From the NCBI RefSeq assembly GCF_003070885.1, contig NZ_CP028913.1:2170001-2234000 (forward strand): a DNA stretch of 64,000 bases, read 5' to 3'. The notes beneath the pieces are model-generated. The model was given only the letters and a program-made list of their open reading frames with translations. It searched no databases and was not told where the DNA came from. Numbering within the stretch: position 1 is the first letter of the stretch; the number at the start of each line of letters is the position of its first letter. A program made the position numbers and the translations under genes. Below are positions 44,538 through 56,105 of this stretch, in pieces. Source of the stretch: Agromyces badenianii (GTDB lineage: Bacteria; Actinomycetota; Actinomycetes; Actinomycetales; Microbacteriaceae).

Positions 44538-45710
44538 GTGCCGAACGACGCTTCACGCAGCGAGCCCTCGGGCTTCCTGCAGCATCACCATCACCACGAC
44601 GAGTCCCGCTATGTGCGCCGGCAGCCGGGGGCCGCACCGGATCGCCGGCAACCGGCGGAGCGGACGCCGACACCCACGGCTCCGGCGGCCCCGCCGACAC
44701 CACCTGCCCCGCCGACGGCCACGGCGCGCGCGGTGCCGGCCCGTCGAGCGCGGCCCGCAGTCGCGCTCATCGCCGGCGGTGCGCTCCTCGCCGCCGTGAT
44801 CGTCGTCGTCGTCGTGCTCATCGTGAACGCCGCGCGATCGGATCACAATCCGTTCGCCGGGCAGACCCTCTTCGTCGACCCCGATTCCCGCGCGGCACGC
44901 GCCGCCGCGAGCGACGCCGGCCTCGACGAGCGCGAGGCTGCCGCCCGGATCGCGGCCGTGCCGACCGCCATCTGGATCACTCCGGAGGAGTTCCCGCCGG
45001 GGTCGGCGAACGAGGCGGTCGCCGACATCATGGCGTCGGCGGGCTCAGCCGAGGCTCTCCCCACCTTCGTCGTCTACGGCATCACCGATCGCGATTGCGG
45101 CGGTTTCTCCGCAGGTGGGCTGCCCGCCGAGGCGTACCTCGACTGGGTCGACGAGATCGCTGCCGGGCTCGGCGACGGCGCAAGCATCGTCGTCCTCGAA
45201 CCGGATTCGCTCGGGCTGGCGCCCGAGTGCACCAACCAGACCGAGCGCACCGACCTCGTGCGCGCTGCGCTCGCCCGGTTCGGCGACACCGCGGCGACCG
45301 TCTACCTCGACGCCGGCCACTCGGCCTGGCTGCCCCCGGAACGCATCGCGGAGTTGCTCCGAAGCGCCGGCGTGGCGAAGGCGAGGGGCTTCGCGACCAA
45401 CGTCTCGAACATGCAGTCGACCGTCGACGAGCTCGAATTCGCACGGCAGGTCTCCGCGGAGCTCGGCGGCGCTCACGCGATCATCGACACGTCTCGGAAC
45501 GGCGCCGGGCCGCCGAGCGACGGCTCGTGGTGCAACCCGCCGGGCATCGGACTCGGCGAAACCCCGCGCGCGATCGACGACCCGGTCGTCGATGCCGTGC
45601 TCTGGGTGAAGCCACCCGGCGAGAGCGACGGCACCTGCAACGGCGGGCCGACGGCGGGCCAATGGTGGCCCGAGCAAGCCGTCGACCTCGTGGCGAACGC
45701 GGTGGAGTGA
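44538..45710 (+). CDS. Membrane-anchored glycoside hydrolase family 6 protein, 390 aa
   Basis: Cytosolic tail with five consecutive histidines (16-20) and a Pro/Ala linker, one membrane helix (about 73-97), then an extracytoplasmic GH6 domain: VVYGITDRDCGG (D184, D186), VVLEPDSLGL (D223), VYLDAGHSAW (D257), FATNVSN, IDTSRNGAG (D317) and WVKPPGESDG. GH6 enzymes are inverting beta-1,4-glucanases. GTG 44538 follows GGGAGGGGG. A membrane-tethered GH6 near a GT2 synthase resembles the endoglucanases that accompany cellulose-like polymer synthases. Confidence 0.92.
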   Translation: MPNDASRSEPSGFLQHHHHHDESRYVRRQPGAAPDRRQPAERTPTPTAPAAPPTPPAPPTATARAVPARRARPAVALIAGGALLAAVIVVVVVLIVNAARSDHNPFAGQTLFVDPDSRAARAAASDAGLDEREAAARIAAVPTAIWITPEEFPPGSANEAVADIMASAGSAEALPTFVVYGITDRDCGGFSAGGLPAEAYLDWVDEIAAGLGDGASIVVLEPDSLGLAPECTNQTERTDLVRAALARFGDTAATVYLDAGHSAWLPPERIAELLRSAGVAKARGFATNVSNMQSTVDELEFARQVSAELGGAHAIIDTSRNGAGPPSDGSWCNPPGIGLGETPRAIDDPVVDAVLWVKPPGESDGTCNGGPTAGQWWPEQAVDLVANAVE

Positions 45711-45745
45711 GGGACTTGGGGGAATCAACGGGGATGGGAGAACTC

Positions 45746-46666
45746 ATGCGGGATCAAATGGAACGGGTCGCCGTGATCATCGAAGACGATGGCGACATTC
45801 GGCGACTGCTGGAGGAGGTGCTCGAGCAGGGTGGCTTCGAGACCCACAGCGCAGGGAACGGCGTCGACGGCGTCGAGAAGGTTCGTCGATATCGTCCGAC
45901 GCTCACGACACTGGATGTGAGCATGCCGGGCATCGACGGATTCGAGGCGGCGAAGCGCATCCGGGCCTTCAGCGACACCTACCTCATCATGCTCACCGCA
46001 CGCAGCGATGAGATCGACACGCTCATGGGCCTCCAGTCGGGCGCCGACGACTACATCGCCAAACCGTTCCGGCCCAGGGAACTGCGTGCCCGGATCGACG
46101 CCATGCTGCGGCGCCCGCGTCTCGCCGTCGCCCCCGAGGAGGCGGCCGAGGGGTCATCCTCAGTGCCGACGGATTCGCCCGCACCGCGTCACGCGGCAGA
46201 TCCGGAGGAGACGCCGAGCCTCGGCACCGACGCGGCGGCTCTCGCCCACACTCCGGTCGCCGATCGAGCGACCGAGACCGCGACCGCGACCGAACCGACG
46301 GCATCGGTCCAGTCCCGAGCCGACTCGGCAGACGACGATGGCTGGCTCGAACACCGCGGCCTGCAGCTGCAGCCCGAGATGCATCTCGTCACCGTCGACG
46401 GCGATGAGCTCGACATCACGCGCAGCGAGTTCGAGCTCCTCAGCCTCCTGATGAGCTCACGCCGGCGCGTGCGCAGCAAGGCCGACCTCGCCCTCGCCCT
46501 GCGCGGCGAGAGCTACGTCACCTCGTACTACGTGAGCGAGGCCGACAAGCGCGCCGTCGAGGTGCACCTGGCCAATCTCCGCCGCAAGCTCGGCGAGAGC
46601 GCGACGCAGCCGCGCTGGATCGAGACGGTGCGCGGTGTCGGCTACCGGCTGACCGCCGACGACTGA
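45746..46666 (+). CDS. OmpR-family response regulator with an extended linker, 306 aa
   Basis: Receiver domain 1-125 (EDDGDIRR acidic pocket, phosphorylation site D57 in TLDVSMPG, T84, K106) and winged-helix DNA-binding domain 200-304 (DITRSEFELLSLLMSS, VEVHLANLRRKLGES, ETVRGVGYRL). The linker of about 73 residues is acidic and low-complexity, far longer than the usual 10-20. ATG 45746 follows GGGAGAA; an earlier in-frame ATG is at 45734. No kinase is adjacent; the nearest is at 50188. A candidate target site lies upstream of the GT2 gene. Confidence 0.92.
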   Translation: MRDQMERVAVIIEDDGDIRRLLEEVLEQGGFETHSAGNGVDGVEKVRRYRPTLTTLDVSMPGIDGFEAAKRIRAFSDTYLIMLTARSDEIDTLMGLQSGADDYIAKPFRPRELRARIDAMLRRPRLAVAPEEAAEGSSSVPTDSPAPRHAADPEETPSLGTDAAALAHTPVADRATETATATEPTASVQSRADSADDDGWLEHRGLQLQPEMHLVTVDGDELDITRSEFELLSLLMSSRRRVRSKADLALALRGESYVTSYYVSEADKRAVEVHLANLRRKLGESATQPRWIETVRGVGYRLTADD

Positions 46667-46697
46667 GCCTGAGCCGAGACGCGGCTCGCGGCATCCA

Positions 46698-48173
46698 TCA
46701 GACCTTGTAGCCGTGGTGCCGACGCACGAGCTTGCTGAACATGCCGACGGTCTGCAGCACCGTGATGGTGCCGAGCACAGGCCAGCCGGCCCACAGCACC
46801 GAGGACTGCACGACCGGGGTCAGCTGGGTCCAGATCGCGACCATCGCGATCACGGCGGCGAGCACGATGAGGAGCGGGGCGAGGTAGGCGTGACCCGAGC
46901 CGCGCTCGGCCTTGGCCTGCGCCGCCCAGTTGTCGACCTGTTTCTTGCTCGCGAACTTGGCCCAGGCGCGGCCGAAGTGGCCGATCCGGATCCACATGTA
47001 GATCTCCGCGGGCAGGATCAGCACGGCGAAGAGGATGTCGCGGGCGGTGCGGTTCTCCATCGAGAGCGCGATGCGCAGGTTCAGGAGCACGGCGACGACC
47101 GGCGGGATGAGCCAGATCGGACCGAACACGAACGCGTCGATCGAGAGCGAGCCCGCGAGCAGCACGATGAAGAGGATGCGGGTGAGCGCGTTCACCGCCA
47201 TCGAGAGGTTCTCCCACCAGCGCAAGCGCAGGTTGGGGTGGAACGGCTGGCCCTTCGTGTCGCCGCGCTGGCCCGGCCACATGAGTTCGATCGCGCCGTA
47301 GTTCCACTTCACCTGCTGCGCGTCGAGGGCGCGCAGCGTCTCCATGCCGCCGACGTCGGCGCGGGCGCGGGCGCTGATCTTCGTGAGGTAGCCCGCGCTC
47401 TTGATCTGCAGCGAGAGGAGTGAATCCTCCACCTCGCTGTCCTTCACCCACGGCGTGGTCTGACGATTGGCCGTCATCGCGTCGCGGAGGGCCTTCGTCG
47501 CGAAGATCGAGTACTGGCCGCCGAGTACCGCCATGTTGCGGCCGCGGAGCATGTTCTGCATGTTGAACGCCGCGAACTGGGCACGCTGGCCCGCGATGAG
47601 GAACGGCGCGATGACGCCCTTCATCTCGCGGTCGTCAATCGAGTAGATCGCCGAGATGCCGCCGATGCGGCTGTCGGAAGCGATCTCGGCCTCGAGGAAC
47701 TCCACCGCTCGCGAGTCCGCCACGGTGTCGCCGTCGACGCCGAGCAGGTAGTCGAGCCCCTCGACGAGCGTGAAGCCGTAGTTCAGCGCGCCGACCTTCT
47801 TGTCGGGGTTCTTGCCGATGTCGTGCACGAACACTTCGGTGAACTGCTCGTTGCCGTCGCCGTCCAGGCGGGTGTGCGCGCCGGCGAATGCTGCCGCCGC
47901 GTCGACGGTGCGGTCGGTCGTGTTGTTGACGACGACGTGCACGACGTCGGGCAGTCGGGTCTGGGCGAGGAGCGACTCGAGGACCGCGGCGATCGAGGCC
48001 TCCTCGTTGTAGGCGGGGACGATGCAACCGATGGTCGCGCGAGCCGACGGGAGCGTGTCCACGAGTGCGGCGAATCCATCGGCGTACGCTTCGAGTTCGG
48101 GCTCGGGAAGCGGACGCACCGGCGACTCGACAGGCTCCGTGGAAGCCTCTCGGTCGGTGATGAGTTCGTTCAT
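46698..48173 (-). CDS. Processive family 2 glycosyltransferase (polysaccharide synthase-like), 491 aa
   Basis: Inner-membrane GT2: IGCIVPAYNEEASIAAVLESL, NNTTDRTVD, GVDGDTV (DxD), WVKDSEVEDSLLSLQIK (ED acceptor motif) and QQVKWNYG in place of QxxRW, then about five C-terminal membrane helices. Architecture matches chitin/cellulose/hyaluronan-type synthases. ATG 48173 has AGGAG at good spacing; an upstream extension is rejected. No PilZ domain is seen. Its promoter region holds a direct repeat fitting an OmpR-type regulator. Confidence 0.88.
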   Translation of the reverse strand: MNELITDREASTEPVESPVRPLPEPELEAYADGFAALVDTLPSARATIGCIVPAYNEEASIAAVLESLLAQTRLPDVVHVVVNNTTDRTVDAAAAFAGAHTRLDGDGNEQFTEVFVHDIGKNPDKKVGALNYGFTLVEGLDYLLGVDGDTVADSRAVEFLEAEIASDSRIGGISAIYSIDDREMKGVIAPFLIAGQRAQFAAFNMQNMLRGRNMAVLGGQYSIFATKALRDAMTANRQTTPWVKDSEVEDSLLSLQIKSAGYLTKISARARADVGGMETLRALDAQQVKWNYGAIELMWPGQRGDTKGQPFHPNLRLRWWENLSMAVNALTRILFIVLLAGSLSIDAFVFGPIWLIPPVVAVLLNLRIALSMENRTARDILFAVLILPAEIYMWIRIGHFGRAWAKFASKKQVDNWAAQAKAERGSGHAYLAPLLIVLAAVIAMVAIWTQLTPVVQSSVLWAGWPVLGTITVLQTVGMFSKLVRRHHGYKV

Positions 48174-48257
48174 CGTGTCGCTCCTGACATTCGGTGCAGC
48201 GTCCCCGCGCCACGTCACCGAGTGTGGCGGGGCGACCTCGGGTTCCCCGCTGGGATG

Positions 48258-48288
48258 CGATAACGTCACCTCAAGATCTCCTCAAGAT
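48258..48288 (-). promoter_or_regulatory. GT2 promoter with CTCAAGAT direct repeat
   Basis: Two identical 8-mers CTCAAGAT (48270-48277 and 48281-48288) are 11 bp apart, the spacing of OmpR/PhoB-type sites. A leftward promoter overlaps: -35 TTGAGG (48285-48280), 16-base spacer, -10 TTATCG (48263-48258). Likely control point for the GT2 gene and perhaps the divergent lipoprotein. Confidence 0.5.
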
Positions 48289-48332
48289 TCGGCGTTCGGG
48301 CGGCCCGACGTCGCCGTACCGGAAGGCTACGC

Positions 48333-48959
48333 GTGCACCAGCGCTCGACCAATTCCACACTCCCCCGCGTGCTCGCGCTCGGCGTCCTCGCCGGCGGCGC
48401 GCTGCTCCTCGCCGGGTGTTCCGCTCCCCCATGGATCGGCATGCCGAAGTCTACGGCCACGCCCGCGACGACCGCACCTGCCACGCCGGTGCAGAACGAC
48501 CTCGCCGCCGGAGCCGCGACCCGTACCATCGAGGTCGGCGCGATCACCCTCACCGTCGACTACTGGTCGACGCTCTCGATGGACGAATGGACGGCAGCGG
48601 CCAACAAGCCGCTGAGCTTCGCCGTGCACGCGACGGTGACCCCCGCCGACGGCCAGAAGATCTACCTCTCCCGGGTCACGGCGACCCCGGTGGTCGCGAA
48701 CGCGAGCGGCGCGCTCCCCTCGTTCGAGCCGCTCGTCGACCAGGCGAGCGTGGCTCCGGGATACCTCGTGCTCGATCCCTACAGCTTCAGCCAGACGTTC
48801 ATCGTCCCGCCGGTCGACGCCGAGGCCGACCGCCTCGAGTTGACGATGAAGTACGAGCTCCTGCAGCAGTCGACGCCGACCTCGAACGACTTCGCCAAGC
48901 AGACGGCGGTCGACTCCCTGACGATCGCCATCGCCCCCGCCCCCGCCCCCGAGCGCTGA
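48333..48959 (+). CDS. Hypothetical lipoprotein, 208 aa
   Basis: Signal peptide with lipobox LLLAGC (lipid-modified cysteine near 29), a Thr/Pro-rich spacer, then a beta-rich domain (TIEVGAITLTVDYWSTLSMDEW, LSFAVHATVTPADGQKIYLSRVTATPVV). I recognise no family. GTG 48333 is the start with GGAAGG a little upstream. It is divergent from the GT2 gene with about 160 bp of shared control region, which suggests a role at the same surface. Confidence 0.8.
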   Translation: MHQRSTNSTLPRVLALGVLAGGALLLAGCSAPPWIGMPKSTATPATTAPATPVQNDLAAGAATRTIEVGAITLTVDYWSTLSMDEWTAAANKPLSFAVHATVTPADGQKIYLSRVTATPVVANASGALPSFEPLVDQASVAPGYLVLDPYSFSQTFIVPPVDAEADRLELTMKYELLQQSTPTSNDFAKQTAVDSLTIAIAPAPAPER

Positions 48960-49036
48960 TCGGTGCGGCCATCGCGGCCGGTCGCCGTCGCAGCCGGTCG
49001 CCATCGCGGTAGGTCGCCGTTGCGGTCGCGCCCGGC

Positions 49037-50191
49037 TCAGACCGCGATCGCGACGGCGTCGCCGCCCTTGGCGCGGGCATCCACTGCCGCCGCGGCGGCC
49101 GCGGCCATGAGCCGATCGAAGTCGTACCCGATGACATCGGTGCCGGCCAGGCCGATGCTCGCCGAGAGCCGCAGGCCCTGTGCCGCGTCGAGCCGCTTCT
49201 CACGGAGCCCTGCCTGCACCGCCTCGGCGTACTCTTCCGCATCCTCCATCTGCGCGAACGGCGCGACGACCACGAGCGCACCCGCGCCCGCGCACCCGAT
49301 GTCGGCGTGTGGTGAACAGTAGCGCCGAACCGCCGCGGTGAACTCCGCCAGCAGCTGACTGCCGACGGAGCGGCCGAACGCGGTGTTCAGCGCCGACAGC
49401 TCGTCGAGCTCCACTCGCATGAAGACGAGCTGTTCGTCATGGTAGTTCGCACGCTCGAGCCAGTCCTCGACGACCTCGCGGAACGACGCGGTGGTGAGCA
49501 CCGCGTCGGCGGTGAACGACGGCGCGAGCTCGCGCCGATTCGACGCGCCGTCCGAGTGCTCGCCCTGCAGGATCACGAGGCTCACGACCGCGACGATCAC
49601 GAGCGTCATGAGCACGAACGAGGATGCCTCGGTGCCGAGCGCGCTTCGGAACCAGGGATCCTCCGGTCCGAGCACGAGGTACGCCACGGCCCGGGCCGAG
49701 TAGAACAGCGCAACGACGATGAACATGACCGTGAGCCCGCGCGCCCTCCAGCTCTCCCGCATCGGCGTACGCAAGCTCTCCGCCGCACCGAGCGCCGCGA
49801 AACCCGCGATGAGCACGAACATGACCACCGCACCCGCCCAGTCCCCGCCGTCGGGACCCTCGACGAGCACGGCGCTGGCCGCGACCGCCGCGCCGAGCAC
49901 AGCGCTCCAGACGGCGTCATTGCGCCCGTTGTACGCTCGGGCGCCGCACCACAGCAGGGCGGGGCACAACACGATGGCGGCGTTGCCCACCGCCACCGCC
50001 CACCACGCGTGCGGCACGACGGCCCAGGTGGCGTAGGCGAACGACGCGAGGATGCCGGCCATGAACGAGACGGCCCACAGGCGCCCCGCGGCATCCGTCT
50101 TCCGCAGGAACGTGTCGAGCACGAACATGACCCCGGAGATGATCGTCACCGTGCTCACGGCGAGCTGGGCGGTGTACAGATCGATCGTCAT
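49037..50191 (-). CDS. Membrane protein with degenerate GGDEF domain, 384 aa
   Basis: Six or more membrane helices (about 10-205), then a GGDEF-like domain (about 225-380): VFMRVELDELSALNTAFGRSVGSQLL matches the N-terminal part with a single acidic metal ligand, and the signature site reads CAGAG (300-304) instead of GGDEF. The fold is retained (LRLSASIGLAG) but catalysis should be lost. ATG overlaps the upstream kinase gene (ATGA). It may sense c-di-GMP or GTP or act by protein contact. Confidence 0.82.
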   Translation of the reverse strand: MTIDLYTAQLAVSTVTIISGVMFVLDTFLRKTDAAGRLWAVSFMAGILASFAYATWAVVPHAWWAVAVGNAAIVLCPALLWCGARAYNGRNDAVWSAVLGAAVAASAVLVEGPDGGDWAGAVVMFVLIAGFAALGAAESLRTPMRESWRARGLTVMFIVVALFYSARAVAYLVLGPEDPWFRSALGTEASSFVLMTLVIVAVVSLVILQGEHSDGASNRRELAPSFTADAVLTTASFREVVEDWLERANYHDEQLVFMRVELDELSALNTAFGRSVGSQLLAEFTAAVRRYCSPHADIGCAGAGALVVVAPFAQMEDAEEYAEAVQAGLREKRLDAAQGLRLSASIGLAGTDVIGYDFDRLMAAAAAAAVDARAKGGDAVAIAV

Positions 50192-51801
50192 TTCGCCTCC
50201 GGGCCCGAGACCGGCAGGGTGATGATCACCGTCGTGCCGAATCCCTCTTCACTGTCGATGCCGAACTTCCCGCCGTGCCGCTCGACGAAGTCGCGCGCGA
50301 TGCCGAGCCCGAGACCGCTTCCGTGCACACTGCCCTGCCGCACGGCCTCCGAGCGGAAGAACCGGTCGAAGATCTTCGGCTGTTCCGCCTCGGGAATCCC
50401 CATGCCGGTGTCGCGGACCACGATCCACGCCTTGTCGCCGGCCGCGGTCACCCCGATCGTGACCTCGCCACCCTCGCGGTTGTACTTGATGGCGTTCGAG
50501 AGCACGTTGTCGACCACCTGGCGGATGCGGAAGCCGTCGGCGCGCACTTCTACCTCGTCGGCGGTGGTCACGGCCACCGTGATGTCGCGCTCGTCGGATC
50601 TGGGGCGCAGCGCCTCGACCGAGTCGCGCACGATCGCGCCGAGGTCGGTCGGACCGAACTGGAGCAGCGGCGGCGCCTCGGCCAGGCGCGCGCTCTGCAG
50701 GATGCTCGCGATCAGCTGCAGCATCCGCTCGCCGTTGCGCTCCATGATGTCGAGGTTGCGACGCACCGAAGGCGGCAGCTCGGGATCATCGAGCGAGAGC
50801 TCGATGTAGCCGAGCACCGAGGTCATCGGGGTTCGGAGTTCGTGGGAGACCGAGGCGACGAGATCGTCACGCGCACGGATGGCACGGAGCTCTGCGGTGA
50901 CGTCGCGGGCCACCAGCACGCTGCCGTCGGGCTCGTTCTCGACGTCGAGGAGGCGCCGCGCGGTCACGGCGACGGCGGCGAGTTCGCGCTGCCCGGTGGG
51001 GATCCACGTGATCACGTTGTCGAACTCGTCGCCGCGCGCGGCGCGGTTGAACGGCAGTTCGTGCTCCTCGAGCGGGGTGACGCGGTCGGGGCCGAAGGCC
51101 ACGCCGCGGCGGGCGGCATCCGGCGAGGCGATGTGGATGCCGTACAGGCGCGCGTAGGCCGCGTTCATGACCGCCCCTCGACCGTCGCGATCGAGGCGCA
51201 TCACCCCGAAGTCGACGGCGTTGATCACCTCGGCGACGAGCGCCTCCTGCCGGTTCGCCCTGCGGAGTGCGCGCTCGAGCTGACCGGCCTGCCTGCGAAG
51301 AATCACCCGCTGCGCAGTGGTGCGCCGGCTCGTGAGCACGGCGCTCGTCGCCACGAAGAGCAAGGCGATCGGCAGGAGCACGACCGCGGGGATGCTGCCG
51401 CTCGTGATCGCGCGGCCGGTGATGAGCTCGGTCGTCCAGATGAGCACCGACGCCGAGGCGACCGCCATGACCGCGCCGGCCAGTCCGAAGTAGCTCGCGA
51501 GCCAGAGCGTCGGAAACACCCACAGGAGTCCGACGCCCCCCGCCGGGTCGCTCATCCGCATGAGTCCGACCGCCACGATGTCGATGAGCGGCACGATCAT
51601 GATGACGCCGCGCGGCAGTCGATGCCACGGGGTCACGATGCACACGCCGGTGGTGACGAAGACGAGCACGATCGCCGCGAGCATCAGGGGCTGCGATGCC
51701 GACGCAGTCGAGAAGATCTGCAGCGTGAAGACGACGACGATGACCACGGCGCCGAAGAGCAGCTGCGAGAGGATGACGGAGCGATCCAGTGTGGCGCTCA
51801 T
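50188..51801 (-). CDS. Membrane histidine kinase with PAS domain, 537 aa
   Basis: Five or six membrane helices (about 10-160), a coiled-coil linker, PAS-like domain (about 190-300), HisKA with SVSHELRTPMTSVLGYIELSL (H320), and HATPase with VDNVLSNAIKYNREGG, VVRDTGMGIPEAEQPKIFDRFFR and GSGLGLGIARDFVERHGG. ATG 51801 is preferred (GGGGGAA nine to fifteen bases upstream) over the ATG eight codons earlier. Coupled to the degenerate GGDEF gene. It is the most likely partner of the response regulator at 45746. Confidence 0.93.
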   Translation of the reverse strand: MSATLDRSVILSQLLFGAVVIVVVFTLQIFSTASASQPLMLAAIVLVFVTTGVCIVTPWHRLPRGVIMIVPLIDIVAVGLMRMSDPAGGVGLLWVFPTLWLASYFGLAGAVMAVASASVLIWTTELITGRAITSGSIPAVVLLPIALLFVATSAVLTSRRTTAQRVILRRQAGQLERALRRANRQEALVAEVINAVDFGVMRLDRDGRGAVMNAAYARLYGIHIASPDAARRGVAFGPDRVTPLEEHELPFNRAARGDEFDNVITWIPTGQRELAAVAVTARRLLDVENEPDGSVLVARDVTAELRAIRARDDLVASVSHELRTPMTSVLGYIELSLDDPELPPSVRRNLDIMERNGERMLQLIASILQSARLAEAPPLLQFGPTDLGAIVRDSVEALRPRSDERDITVAVTTADEVEVRADGFRIRQVVDNVLSNAIKYNREGGEVTIGVTAAGDKAWIVVRDTGMGIPEAEQPKIFDRFFRSEAVRQGSVHGSGLGLGIARDFVERHGGKFGIDSEEGFGTTVIITLPVSGPEAK

Positions 51802-51924
51802 CCGCCGGGGTTCCCCCGATCCCATGCCCCGAGCCTAGTGGGACACGCGGCGCATCCGTGGACGACGGGCAGGCGGCGCGGCGACTTCAGCACCGCGTTG
51901 GCCACCACGTGTCGTGCGAGCGTG

Positions 51925-55040
<3,116 letters not shown>

Positions 55041-55107
55041 CTCGGATGCCGCGGAGACCGAGTGGTGCGCAACGCATCGCCTGCCGCGATGCGCCGGCGC
55101 CGAACGC

Positions 55108-55467
55108 TCAGCCCTCGTGCGGGCGCGGCATGTACCACTCGGTGAACTCGGCGGCTCGGCCGTCGTCCGCGAGGCGGACGATCCAGAGGTTCAGGTAATT
55201 CTGCTCTGCACGATAGTCGGTGCGCCCCTGCACGACGACGAACCCGTCGTGTTCGTGCAGGATGTGCCAGTCGAAGGCCCACGTGCCGGGGTCATCGATA
55301 TCTTCGAGCCAGCCCGCGACGATCGCATCGCGACCGATGCGCGGTTCGGCGTCGGGGCTCGTGAGGTACCGGGCATCGTCGGCGAAGAGCGCGCCGACCT
55401 GTTCGGGATCGTTCGATTCCCATGCCGCGAGGTACCCGGCGACCCACTCCGCACCGTTTCTTGCCAT
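55108..55467 (-). CDS. SnoaL/NTF2-like protein, 119 aa
   Basis: Cone-shaped NTF2 fold: WVAGYLAAWESNDPEQVGALFADDARYLTSPDAEPRIGRDAIVAGW, then WHILHEHDGFVVVQGRTDYR and YLNLWIVRLADDGRAAEFTEWYMP. This is the SnoaL-like group of small isomerase/hydrolase or binding proteins. No substrate can be assigned. It is transcribed toward the small membrane protein gene and stands apart from recR by 38 bases. Confidence 0.88.
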   Translation of the reverse strand: MARNGAEWVAGYLAAWESNDPEQVGALFADDARYLTSPDAEPRIGRDAIVAGWLEDIDDPGTWAFDWHILHEHDGFVVVQGRTDYRAEQNYLNLWIVRLADDGRAAEFTEWYMPRPHEG

Positions 55468-55505
55468 GGCTCCGTTCTAGCGGCGGGAGTGGGGACCGTC
55501 AAGGG

Positions 55506-56102
55506 TCAGCCGACGACGCGCCGGCCCTCGAACGCGCGGCCGAGCGTGACCTCGTCGGCGTACTCGAGGTCTCCGCCGACGGGCAGGCCCGAGGCGAGCC
55601 GGGTGACCCGGATCTCGAGCGTGGTGAGCAGCCGGCTGAGGTAGGTCGCGGTCGCCTCGCCCTCGAGGTTCGGGTCGGTGGCGATGATCACCTCGGTGAC
55701 CGTGCCGTCGGCCAGTCGCTGCATCAGCTGGCGGATGCGCAGCTCGTCTGGCCCGATGCCGTCGATCGGGCTGATGGCGCCGCCGAGCACGTGATAGAAC
55801 CCGCGGAATTCCCGGGTGCGCTCGATCGCGACGACGTCTTTCGCCTCTTCGACGACGCAGATGAGCGCCGGATCGCGACGCGGGTCACGGCAGATGCCGC
55901 AGGTCGCCTCTTCGGAGACGTTGCCGCAGATCTCGCAGAATCGCACCTTCTCGCGGATCTGCATCAGGATCTCGGCGAGCCGGGAGACGTCGAAATGCTC
56001 GGTCTGCACGATGTGGAATGCGATGCGCTGCGCCGACTTCGGCCCGATGCCGGGGAGGCGGCCGAGTTCATCGATCAACTCTTGGACGATGCCTTCGTAC
56101 AC
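55506..56102 (-). CDS. recR: Recombination protein RecR, 198 aa
   Basis: Part of the RecFOR gap-repair pathway. Helix-hairpin-helix ([16 protein letters not shown]), C4 zinc motif [16 protein letters not shown], and TOPRIM domain ([15 protein letters not shown], then [19 protein letters not shown]). GTG 56102 lies three bases after the dnaX stop, so the two are cotranscribed, the arrangement conserved in most bacteria. Confidence 0.97.
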   Translation of the reverse strand: MYEGIVQELIDELGRLPGIGPKSAQRIAFHIVQTEHFDVSRLAEILMQIREKVRFCEICGNVSEEATCGICRDPRRDPALICVVEEAKDVVAIERTREFRGFYHVLGGAISPIDGIGPDELRIRQLMQRLADGTVTEVIIATDPNLEGEATATYLSRLLTTLEIRVTRLASGLPVGGDLEYADEVTLGRAFEGRRVVG

Positions 56103-56105
56103 GGG

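Noticed and set aside
44583..44597. Five consecutive histidines in the GH6 protein as an engineered tag
   Set aside because: They lie inside a natural cytosolic tail with ordinary flanking sequence and no vector remnants.
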